Source: Schizochytrium sp. CCTCC M209059 (taxonomy: Eukaryota; Sar; Bigyra; Thraustochytrida; Thraustochytriidae). From it: DNA of 64,000 nucleotides. Shown in pieces: positions 18,867 through 27,541 of the stretch. The notes under the pieces were generated by a model, which had not been told where the DNA came from, did no database searches, and worked only from the letters and a program-made list of their open reading frames with translations. The position numbers and the translations under genes were made by a program. The stretch is from contig KN805370.1 of NCBI GenBank assembly GCA_000818945.1, positions 1,545,135 through 1,609,134 on the forward strand. Direction: 5' to 3'. Position 1 is the first letter of the stretch, and the number at the start of each line of letters is the position of its first letter.

Positions 18867-18934
18867 CGCGCACGACGCGCACGACGCGCACGGGGACGCG
18901 CACGACGCGCACGGGCACGGGCACGAGGAGCACG
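18867..18934. repeat. Imperfect cgcacgacg / gggcac repeat
   Basis: Short 9- and 6-bp units in tandem. They would encode His-Asp-Ala runs on plus or Cys-Ala-Ser runs on minus. Confidence 0.7.
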
Positions 18935-19830
18935 CGGGCATGAGCGCGGGCTGGATGGGACGCGCGGCTGGGACGCGGGCGGAGGCGGGATGGGCCGCAC
19001 AAGACGCGAGGGGCCTCGGCCTGCGCGGGAGCGGAGGGCTGGCCGGGCGAGCTGCGGCTGGCGGGGCGAGCGTGCCGCGCGCGGGGGACGAGAAGGCCGG
19101 GGCGAGGCGAGGCGAGAGCGCAGCCGCGAGGCAGACAGACGGCAGCGAAAGCAGCAGCAGCTGCTCGCGCCACGCGCCTCTGCCGGACGAAAATGGGTTG
19201 CGCAGAAGTGCGAGACGACCGCAGCTGGGAGGAGGCTGCGTCGATTGGGGTGTAGTGGCGGATGTGTCGCGGCGCCACTGGGATTTCTCGGTCCCGCACG
19301 GCGTGTGAAGGATGGGTTCGTGTGGTGGCGCGTAGCGGAGTTGCGGGGAAGATTGGCGCAGTGGAGGCGAGGTGGGTGCGACGCAACGGCTGCGGGAGGA
19401 GAAAATCGACTCGTCTTGCGGCCATTGGCGGGTGTGATGAGTGAGTGCGGCGGTTGGGACTTTGCGGTCAGTTTCTTTCGCTCTTGAAGATCGGGACTTC
19501 ACGCTACCTCTGCAAGCGAAGACTGGCACGGGTGGTGTATACAGGCTTTCTCGTCAGCTGTTTTGCCGCCCCATCATTCTTGTTTCCCGCCACCTTTCGC
19601 TTGGACCGACCGAATGGGAAAAGCTTTTGGCCAGTGAGAGCGAACTGAACCGTACGGACCATCAACCACTTGCATGCCACACCGCGGCTTCTTGTTCTTG
19701 AGCAAGCGTTCCGAGTATCTCTGTCTTGTTGATCGGAAGAGAAGGGGTGACCTATCCGAGTTGATCGTGGCCTGGTCGAATGCGCAGGCCATCCATTGCA
19801 CAAATATCGCTAGAGCGCTACTTCTGGACA

Positions 19831-19866
19831 CGCCTCGCCTCGCCTCGCCTCGCCTAGCCTAGCCTT
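19831..19866. repeat. (CGCCT)n pentanucleotide repeat
   Basis: About six copies of cgcct drifting to tagcc at the right end. Confidence 0.8.
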
Positions 19867-20366
19867 GCGTAGCTTGGCTGGACCTGAGCCTGGACCTGCG
19901 CTCCGTGAACGTCCGCGAAAGGAGCGAATGAAAAGAAAAAGTGACGAAAACATCGGACAAAACGCACCGCACGCCTCGACATGGTGCACACCGGGTCCCC
20001 GGGGACCCGCCGGATGTGTGTGTGTGCCAATGGCCGAAAGCAGGCAGGTCGATGAGGGACAGACTTCAAGACCTGGGCGAAGCGAAGCCTGGGACGCGCA
20101 CGCGCGGCGGGTCTCTGGCGCGGCCGGGAGGGAGCTGCGCAGCGAGAACTCTGCTCGGCTCGCCCAAAGAAGCGACCTGCGAGTCGACGAGCGAGCGAGC
20201 GAGCGGGCGAGCGGACGGCAGGACCGAGACGGTCACAGGGAACAAGGAGGAGATTTCCTCGCGCAGCCAAGCTTCACCCACCACCCTGCCCAGTTCGCAA
20301 GCAAGCCAGCTAGCCGGCTAGCCAGCTTGCAGACTCGGGCGGGGCGGCAACGAATTTGGTGGCGTC

Positions 20367-21239
20367 ATGCTGGCGACGGCCGCAAGAGGCTTCGGCAGAG
20401 GTGAACATGAGCAGACGAGCGCATCCGCTGTTTCGCAGAGCCCAACTCGTCGTGCACGTTGCGATTCGCTAAGCCTCTTCGGCCTGGACGATGACCTGCA
20501 CGATTTCATGCTTGGCGTGCAGCACGGTGACATCGTCGAAGTGCGCAAGCTACTTGCAGACTCTCCAGACTTGCTCAACCGCAATGACAACCTCGGCTGG
20601 ACAGCGCTCATGCACGCAGCGGACAAGGGCCACACCGAGATGGCCTCATTCCTTTTGCGGCAGGCCAAGATAGACGTTAACCTTTGCAGCACGGTCGGCA
20701 ACGTCTCTGCTCTACTGGCGGCATGCTCTCGTGGACATGCGGATATTGTATGTATGCTAGTGAAACATCCCCAGATCCGCGTCAATCAGCCCAACACGCT
20801 CCAGTGGACTCCTCTCATGCTCAGTTCCTTTGAGGATCAGCGCGACTGCGTGGACGCGCTCTTGGCGCATCGCGATATCGATGTGCTAGTCGATAATTGC
20901 AAGGGCGTCAATTCGCTCATCATGGCTTGTATGCGCGACAATCAAGAAGTCATTTGGGCGCACCTTCGCAAAACTTCCTGTCTTCACATTTGCGCGCACT
21001 GGTTTTCAAAATCTCAAGCAGCAGCGCAGGGAGATATTTTGCGATCACGGGCCAGTCTTAGCGCACGAGACGCTTTACACGTTCTTCGTGGCCTCATCGA
21101 AGACAGCGCTCTGCCGACAGGCGTGCTGACACATATTGTCTCACTGGCCTTTGGCAACGAGCTCATCGTCTTTGGGCCGTCTCGCGGTCGCCTCCTCCAC
21201 ATACGGCACCTTCTGACGAAATTAAGCAACCCTACGTGA
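20367..21239 (+). CDS. Ankyrin-repeat protein of unknown role
   Basis: 290 residues, one exon. After a Ser/Thr/Arg-rich start, residues about 45-190 hold four ankyrin repeats (GWTALMHAADKGHTEMASFL, VSALLAACSRGHADIVCMLV, QWTPLMLSSFEDQRDCVDAL, GVNSLIMACMRDNQEVIWAH). The last third is helical with no motif I recognise. Ankyrin repeats mediate protein binding, so a partner or pathway cannot be named. Converges on GCP3. Confidence 0.8.
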   Translation: MLATAARGFGRGEHEQTSASAVSQSPTRRARCDSLSLFGLDDDLHDFMLGVQHGDIVEVRKLLADSPDLLNRNDNLGWTALMHAADKGHTEMASFLLRQAKIDVNLCSTVGNVSALLAACSRGHADIVCMLVKHPQIRVNQPNTLQWTPLMLSSFEDQRDCVDALLAHRDIDVLVDNCKGVNSLIMACMRDNQEVIWAHLRKTSCLHICAHWFSKSQAAAQGDILRSRASLSARDALHVLRGLIEDSALPTGVLTHIVSLAFGNELIVFGPSRGRLLHIRHLLTKLSNPT

Positions 21240-21706
21240 GCTGACTTTCTTACCTTCTCCTAATTTTCTTTTCCTTTTATTATAAACAAGGCATGCGCTT
21301 CCTTCTTTTTGGCTGCTTTAGTTTCGCGTGCAAAAGAAGTTGGTTTTTCTCCACACATTAGCCCTCAGTACCTTAAGATTAATTTTGCACACAGCAAACT
21401 TACACTGGCGTCACAAACGTTGCTTTACAGAACTAATTCTGAAAGTTTAAGCGAAAGTGCAAAAACGTGGGATTCTTGAATGTGGCTGGCTGGATACACC
21501 AAAAAGATGAAGTCACAAGACCCTCGCGGCGATCCCGTGGTAACAGGCGCTAAGCGGCGACGTCTTCTTGTGCAAGCTTGCATTGGGTGTCTCTGATCTT
21601 GATTTTAAATTAAATCGAAGACATCAAGTCCTTGTCCAAGCACATTCAGCACCTCTGTGGGAAAAGGAAGAAGTAGAAACAAATTGCAATTGGCAGCACA
21701 GAAAAA
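21240..21706. other. Convergent 3' ends of the ankyrin gene and GCP3
   Basis: 467 bp, AT-richer than the surrounding coding DNA; no coding signal. Probable 3' UTRs. Confidence 0.5.
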
Positions 21707-24523
21707 TCAAGATGATTCATAGAACTGATTAAAGTCCAAACGAAAGCGCAAGAATTTGAGATTCTCGGACGCTGCCGGCTTGAGACATTCCAAAAAGGCC
21801 ATGAGACTCTCGCGATATTCACGTGCTAGCACGCGCACATTGGCATCGTACTCTTGCGCGAGCTTGCGCTGAGCGTCCTCGATCTCGGCCGGATCGACAA
21901 AAGCGTCCCGGTCCATCGCAGCCTTGGCAGCCTCCGCAGAGTCCTTGTCGATGGCCCACTTGGCATTCCGCGTTCGCTCAACCATGTGAAAGTGAGTTCG
22001 CTTCAGTCTGTGCACTTGATCCATGACGACATTGTAGAGGCGGCGCTGCACGCTGCAAAAGCGCAAAATCAAGTCGAAAAGAGTCTGCATTCCGTGTCGC
22101 AGCGCGTTGCCATCCGCCTGAGCCTGCGGTGAAGCCGGCGAGGCGTCGCCAGCGTCCGACTCTGCGCCAGCATGAGGAAACGGGCTGGCGTCCGCTGCAG
22201 CGGCCTGGTCGTCTGAGGAAGGCAGCCCAATGAGAGCCTTGTCCAAAATGCTCGCCAGGTACAAGTCGTGGGCCTGAACGACCTGGTCGAGATCCACGGC
22301 AGCGTCTAAATCCTTGACAAGCGTATCCCACGAGGTCTCCAACACCTCAAACATGATGTAGCTGTGCAAGTTCGACGTAAAATGCACCATTTCGTTTCGC
22401 AGCACGTGGAATTTGTGCAAGGTGGCTCGCACGCCGTGCAGTTCGCGGACCACGTGCTCCGTGGTCATCTCCATCTTCCACGCCGATGCCAAGGAGTACT
22501 CGACGCGCTTGAGGCGCCATAGAAAGGTGAAAATCTCGTAGTACCGGCCCATGGCGTCCGCCGTAATAACGCAGTTGAGAGGCATGTCCAGGTGGTAATC
22601 AAGAACGAATACGTCCCAGCCGCTATCACCGGGGCTTGCTTCCATGAGTCGCACATCGAGCCGTTCTAGCACATCGTCCGAATCGAGATTCGCATTAGTT
22701 GCGCGAACTGCAGTCTCCAGTTGTGACACCAGCGCGTGCCGAAAGACTTGCGACGCCGGCAGCTCCAGTTGTGGGCCCAATAGATCCATGAGGTACTGAA
22801 TTGTGTCGCCCTGACCAAGCATCAAGTACTGCTTGAGCGCCCGACAATGCCGCAAAAGATGAAACTGATCAAAGAGAATGGTGCGCAGACGCTTGTTTGT
22901 TGCGGCGGCCGCACGATCCACGGTACGGAGGAGGGCCAGCGTGCGACGATCCGTCATGCTATCCTCCGCAGAGCCCACGGCCCCTTGGGCTGGCCTTGCG
23001 GGTACGCCATTTTGCTGGGCCTGAGATTGAGACGCCCCATCTTCGTCCGCGTCCTCCGAGGTAGCGAGGCGCGCAAAGTCAGCGCCGACTTCGGTTGCCG
23101 CATCATGGTGGTCCTCGAGCGATCCGCGGCAGCACACGCGAATAAAGTTGATTGACTTGCCAATGAGCAAAATTTTGCGCGCCAACGAGCGTCCGATAAA
23201 CCCAGGAATCATTGTGGCGTTCATCTTGTACTTGTCAAACCAGAGACGGTCGTTTGCCACGTTGAGGTCATCCGATACGAAGAATTCACCGCATGCATCA
23301 GCGAGTTCGCCGTGCACCACCCACAACCGGATGCTTTCAAAGATGGGCGCCGACACTTTTTGCATAATGGAGTCCACAAATGTCGACACAAAGGGGTCTC
23401 CATGCATAGAGTACATGTGAATGGAGGAGGCCAGAGCGCCACCGTAGAGTCCGCGCGCACTGTCGGCCATTTCTGCCATGAGCCGCAGTCGTCGCATCGG
23501 TTCCTGTGACCAGACATAAAGTTGGCGCAAGGTCAGACCAGCCGCTCGGTTCCTTTCGCTAACACTAGTGGTGCTACCGGCATCGGCATCTGTTCGGCCC
23601 GAGCGTGTCGAGGGCGAGGGGAGCTGGGCCTCCAAAATGGCAATGAGTCGAAAGTACTCTGTTAGCTCGCTCTGCAGCGCGCTTGAAAAGCTCTGTGAGA
23701 CCAGCCCCAGCGAGTCCACATGCAAAGTTTGATTCACATAGCCAGAGATGCGCCGAAAGAGCCAACCAAGTTCGCACAGCTTTTGCGCCAGCTTGCGCTG
23801 CGCCTTGGGCAGCGTGACGAGCGGAGAGAGCGAATACGCATCATTCTCGGGACTGAACTTGATGAGGTGGCCATCAATGCCCTGGAAAACGTACAAAACA
23901 TCCCGCACCAGGAGCGCCTCCGTATCCCGTGCTTTGGCTCTGTTGGCGGTCGTCGTCGTCATCATCGTCGTCGTCGTTGTCGTCATGTTTTCAGCTGCAT
24001 TAGCATTGCGGGAGTTTGTTGGCGGCTCAATCCACCGTCCCGAGGGCTTGACGAGTGATTCAATGGCAGAGGCATCGTTCGATCCAGACGCACCTTTTTG
24101 GAGAAGCGGTGCCAACGCAGTGACAAGGCCATCTGCGCTCCCTTGCGCGGCGCCGGTCCCGCTCAGATCGCAAAGCAATTTCACGATGCAATCGGGTCGC
24201 TGTAGCGCGCTTTGCTTGCGCGACAGCATCAAAATGAGCTCGTCGCACTGTTCCGCTACGGCAGGGTCCCTGCGGGCGACATCAAGTCTGCGGATGACAC
24301 GAAGGATTTCATCGTGGAGCCGCGCAGCCGCTCCCTGGCCGTCATCGTTTGGCGATTCTTGCTCCTTGCCGCGGCCCCTCGAGTTCCTCCCAAGTCTACT
24401 GCCTGCAAGTCGAGCGGCATACCGCAGAAGTTCTTCTCTCGTCGCTGCGTCCTCCCTGGCCGCAGGCACGACCCTCTCCACGAGCTCCCCGAGCAGCGCA
24501 GCCACGTGCACGCCCTCGGCCAT
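21707..24523 (-). CDS. TUBGCP3: Gamma-tubulin complex component 3 (Spc98/GCP3)
   Basis: 938 residues, one exon. It pairs with GCP2 and gamma-tubulin to nucleate microtubules at centrosomes or basal bodies. The GRIP1 region opens with EALLVRDVLYVFQGIDGHLI and contains WVVHGELADACGEFFV, LWFDKYKMNATMIPGFIG and ARKILLIGKSINFIRVCC, which are GCP3-specific rather than GCP2-like. The GRIP2 half includes QYLMDLLGPQLELP and YLDMPLNCVI-type segments and ends FLRFRLDFNQFYESS, matching the GCP3 C-terminus. A Thr/Met-rich run (encoded near 23940-23985) and a Ser/Ala/Asp insert in the C-terminal half are species-specific low complexity. All expected blocks are present. Confidence 0.93.
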   Translation of the reverse strand: MAEGVHVAALLGELVERVVPAAREDAATREELLRYAARLAGSRLGRNSRGRGKEQESPNDDGQGAAARLHDEILRVIRRLDVARRDPAVAEQCDELILMLSRKQSALQRPDCIVKLLCDLSGTGAAQGSADGLVTALAPLLQKGASGSNDASAIESLVKPSGRWIEPPTNSRNANAAENMTTTTTTMMTTTTANRAKARDTEALLVRDVLYVFQGIDGHLIKFSPENDAYSLSPLVTLPKAQRKLAQKLCELGWLFRRISGYVNQTLHVDSLGLVSQSFSSALQSELTEYFRLIAILEAQLPSPSTRSGRTDADAGSTTSVSERNRAAGLTLRQLYVWSQEPMRRLRLMAEMADSARGLYGGALASSIHMYSMHGDPFVSTFVDSIMQKVSAPIFESIRLWVVHGELADACGEFFVSDDLNVANDRLWFDKYKMNATMIPGFIGRSLARKILLIGKSINFIRVCCRGSLEDHHDAATEVGADFARLATSEDADEDGASQSQAQQNGVPARPAQGAVGSAEDSMTDRRTLALLRTVDRAAAATNKRLRTILFDQFHLLRHCRALKQYLMLGQGDTIQYLMDLLGPQLELPASQVFRHALVSQLETAVRATNANLDSDDVLERLDVRLMEASPGDSGWDVFVLDYHLDMPLNCVITADAMGRYYEIFTFLWRLKRVEYSLASAWKMEMTTEHVVRELHGVRATLHKFHVLRNEMVHFTSNLHSYIMFEVLETSWDTLVKDLDAAVDLDQVVQAHDLYLASILDKALIGLPSSDDQAAAADASPFPHAGAESDAGDASPASPQAQADGNALRHGMQTLFDLILRFCSVQRRLYNVVMDQVHRLKRTHFHMVERTRNAKWAIDKDSAEAAKAAMDRDAFVDPAEIEDAQRKLAQEYDANVRVLAREYRESLMAFLECLKPAASENLKFLRFRLDFNQFYESS

Positions 24524-25069
24524 GGCGCTAACCGTCGCGCTCCGGGGCTCTTCGCGGTGCCCTCCGCCCCCGCCCGGCCTCTCCGGCGCCTTCTCCGGCG
24601 CCTTCTCCAGCGCCGCTTTGCGCTCGCCTCGTACCCGGGCCGCGCCGCGAGCCGCTCTGCGCCGCGCCGCCGCCGCCGCGCTCGTTGCGCCCGCGCGTCT
24701 CGAGGATGGTGATGCGATTGATGTCTTTGATTGATCTCGTCTCGCGCTCTTCTCCCTTCTCCTTCTTCACAGTTAGCTACGGTTACGGACCGTTTCGTAT
24801 AACTTCACACGGAGCGGTTTGGGGCCGTTATGAAGGGCGGCGGGAAACCGCTCTCGCGGCGGGCGGTTTCGAGGATGGAGTTCGTGCGGGTTGGGCAGGC
24901 CGGGCATAACGTTCATGCGGAGGGCGACCGGTCGAGCGCGTAGAGCGCGCGGGCGCAGGAAAGGGGCGCGGGAAAGGGGCGCAGGAAAGCGCCTCGGCGC
25001 GGAGACCGGGTCTGCGCTGGCCGGCCTGCGCGAGGTCTGCTTCCGGAGCGAAAAGCAGGGCGGAGGAGG
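24524..25069. other. Divergent upstream region of GCP3 and the IQ-motif gene
   Basis: 546 bp, GC-rich left half with three ggcgccttctc-like units near 24578-24610. The plus strand has a pyrimidine-rich stretch ending in CACAG near 24770 that could be the acceptor of a 5' UTR intron for the downstream gene; no donor is clear. Confidence 0.4.
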
Positions 25070-27541
25070 ATGGAATGGAGGGTCGTGGGCGTCCTGGGCC
25101 GCGGGTTCGCGCCCGCGCAGCCGCCGAGAATACGCGTGAGCGTCGTGCGCGTGGGTAAGGATGCTAGCAGGGACGTGGGATTTGGAGGGTCCAAGCCGAG
25201 GGAAAATTTTGACGCCATAGACCCCGTGCGTGAGCCCGTAGGCGATATTCGGTGGAGGCTCGAGACCCATGTACCTTGGTGCGAAACTCCCGAAGCCACG
25301 CTCGCGGCCTCGCCCAACGCAGGGGACAATGCGCGAACGCAAAGTGCACGCCAAGAAATCAGGATCCGCGTGGCAGGTGTTGGGAGCGTTCGCATCGACA
25401 TGAAGGCTGGCAATGAGGATCTGGCGCAACGCTGGCACGAGGTTGGAGACCCATCCCAAGGCCTTCAGGTACGACTCGTGATGAAGCAACATGCGGGGCA
25501 GCAAGCCGAGAGGGAAAGGCTTGCGCGCCGCGAACGGATCCAACGTCGTCAGCTCGAGCTCGCAATGATGCGACAGCTACGGCCCGAGAAACTTCTTGCA
25601 TGGGAAGAACGCCGTGCCCAGCGCGCTGCACGCATTATTCAGCGATCTTGGAAATCCTCTCGTCGGCATACTAAACCCCGAACCGAGACACATGTGACTC
25701 GTAAACGTGCCGATGACCTTGCACTGGATGATCTGATCGCTGAGGGAGATGAAGACGACGAGGACGAGGAGGACCACGATGGCGAAGAAGATGAGGATGA
25801 GGTTGACGTCGAGAATGACGACAATATTGGTGTTGGGGAAACCAATGCTACAAAAGATGATGGTCAAGACCCTGATGCTAAAGAGGATGCGGCGGGAAAA
25901 TATAATCGTGCGAAGCAAGCGACGAAGAGAAGATCAAAACGGGAGGGCGCAGACGGCAGCACATTCGTGTCTACTACAGACGAGGATTCAAGGCGTCTGC
26001 ACCAGCTCTTCGACGATCTGTCTCGGGAGGCCCACGACCGAATGGTGAATGGCGGGCGCTTTTCAACCCACGAGAAATTTCAAGCACTTATGGAAGGCTA
26101 CCGAGACTTGCAAACACAGTGGGCAAGCTTTCAAGAACAAGACGAAGAAATGCGGGAACACGAAGAATCCAGAGAACGTCTCTTGCGTCGAAGCGACAAA
26201 CTCTGCCTTCGACTCGAGGGTCTTCAGGTTCCTCTCGCATCCTACCCTGACTCGAATGTCTCCGAAAACCAAGAGACAGCGCTGCTTGCAGCGTCGGACG
26301 AAATTGAGGCCGCGCATCCTCGAGATGCAGAAGAGACGCAGTCACCGGCGGCGGCGGCGGCGGCGGCGGCTGCGCCGCCGCGTTGGCCTCTTTCGCGTAA
26401 TCGCGTCGTGCTTGAAGCGGCCCGCAATGCACATGCAACTGCACTGGAAAATGCCCAAGTGGGCAAAGAGTGGTGGCGTGTGCAAGTTGGCCACGAGGAG
26501 CGAGACATTCGAACGGTCAAGATGGGCAAGGCTCCCTGGCGGGTCGATACAAGCTCCTTGATTTCGGCCAAGGCACAAGATGGCGAAGATGAAGACGCTG
26601 ACGCACAGGCGTCTAAATGGTGGGTTGCGTATGCAAGCAAGAGTGCAGCACAAGCGGAAGCGCTCGCTATCAAGGCTTCCAATCGTGTGGCGCAGCTCGA
26701 TGTTTTCGAGGACAATGTAAAGCGGGACACGGAGCGTCTCGTTCGCGAAGCGGAAGCGCGTCTGCACGCACAGGAAAGTCCGTTGTTGCGCACGGCGCTT
26801 ACCTGCCCGCCTCACCGCTTACCTCGTCTACACAAACTCCTTAAGGCAGCGCAAGAGCAGTATCAAAATAAGGAATCAACACATGTAGCGGGGACGACGT
26901 TGCCCGCGTCGCAACAGGAAAGCCCAGCGCAATCGTTGCGACTCGCGTCTCCTACAGCTCTTTCGGGCCGTGGCTCACCTGCGGGGCCTGCAAGTCTCAG
27001 CGTGTCAGTTGCGCCGACCCTCGGATCGCCGCGAGCCGCACGTCGGGGCAAACGCAAGAAGCGAAGTCGTCGCAAAGAGGCAGCCATGCAGTCGCACATT
27101 GAGGCGCTCGAGGAGCAGGTGGCTGTTTTGCGCTCTCAAATGGCACATTCGCAGCTTGAAAAGTTGCGCGCCAGCGCTGGGATAGGCGGTGGTGCTCGAC
27201 CAGTGGAAGGTCAACAAACTGGGCCACAAGGGAATCATGGTCAACAAGCGCGACATGAAAATAGTGATAACTATAGAATGCGTGGAGTCGCGTCCTTTGG
27301 GGAAAAAAGTGACGAGAATAGACTCGATGCAAACATCGCTAGCAAGAAGGGAGAAGAAGTTGAGTCGAAAAAGAGTGCGCTGAGGCCTAAAGATCATCAG
27401 TCGATGCAAATGACATCATCATCGTCGCCGTCATCCTCGCCAGAAGCCTTGGCGCCGCCAGCCAGATCAATCTCGGATACGACGACGGCGGCAGCACCTT
27501 CGTCATCTGTTTTGGAACGCTTTGAGCCCTCTGATTCATGA
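25070..27541 (+). CDS. Unknown acidic, coiled-coil, IQ-motif protein
   Basis: 823 residues from the first ATG; the Met at 25400 (MKAGNEDLAQ) is a plausible later start because the first 110 residues look atypical. An IQ-like calmodulin-binding segment (AARIIQRSWKSSRRH) lies near residue 185-200, followed by a strongly acidic run (encoded about 25740-25830), a coiled coil with an Ala run, and a Lys/Arg-rich patch (RRGKRKKRSRRKEA) with a further short coiled coil. No family recognised. The reading frame continues 145 nt into the 3' coding end of UBA2 on the other strand, which is unusual; a 3' intron that shortens it cannot be excluded. Confidence 0.65.
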   Translation: MEWRVVGVLGRGFAPAQPPRIRVSVVRVGKDASRDVGFGGSKPRENFDAIDPVREPVGDIRWRLETHVPWCETPEATLAASPNAGDNARTQSARQEIRIRVAGVGSVRIDMKAGNEDLAQRWHEVGDPSQGLQVRLVMKQHAGQQAERERLARRERIQRRQLELAMMRQLRPEKLLAWEERRAQRAARIIQRSWKSSRRHTKPRTETHVTRKRADDLALDDLIAEGDEDDEDEEDHDGEEDEDEVDVENDDNIGVGETNATKDDGQDPDAKEDAAGKYNRAKQATKRRSKREGADGSTFVSTTDEDSRRLHQLFDDLSREAHDRMVNGGRFSTHEKFQALMEGYRDLQTQWASFQEQDEEMREHEESRERLLRRSDKLCLRLEGLQVPLASYPDSNVSENQETALLAASDEIEAAHPRDAEETQSPAAAAAAAAAPPRWPLSRNRVVLEAARNAHATALENAQVGKEWWRVQVGHEERDIRTVKMGKAPWRVDTSSLISAKAQDGEDEDADAQASKWWVAYASKSAAQAEALAIKASNRVAQLDVFEDNVKRDTERLVREAEARLHAQESPLLRTALTCPPHRLPRLHKLLKAAQEQYQNKESTHVAGTTLPASQQESPAQSLRLASPTALSGRGSPAGPASLSVSVAPTLGSPRAARRGKRKKRSRRKEAAMQSHIEALEEQVAVLRSQMAHSQLEKLRASAGIGGGARPVEGQQTGPQGNHGQQARHENSDNYRMRGVASFGEKSDENRLDANIASKKGEEVESKKSALRPKDHQSMQMTSSSSPSSSPEALAPPARSISDTTTAAAPSSSVLERFEPSDS

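Larger units (their letters stand above)
18572..20366. other. 1.8-kb GC-rich region without a supported gene
   Basis: Lies between the TMEM181 start (minus) and an ankyrin gene (plus). Overlapping frames of 180-330 codons exist on both strands. One minus-strand frame near 18740-18970 is Cys/Pro/Ala-rich and the opposing plus frame is His/Asp/Ala-rich; both come from the repeat at 18867-18934. The GC-palindrome ggtccccggggacc sits near 20002. I see no convincing domain. Confidence 0.4.

Noticed and set aside
18538..19529. Minus-strand frames of about 295 and 327 codons, one with a presequence-like start and a Cys-rich stretch
   Set aside because: Two overlapping frames of equal quality, Arg/Pro/Ala-rich throughout, produced by a GC repeat; no domain. 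The TMEM181 start has an in-frame stop upstream, so they are not its 5' exon in that frame.
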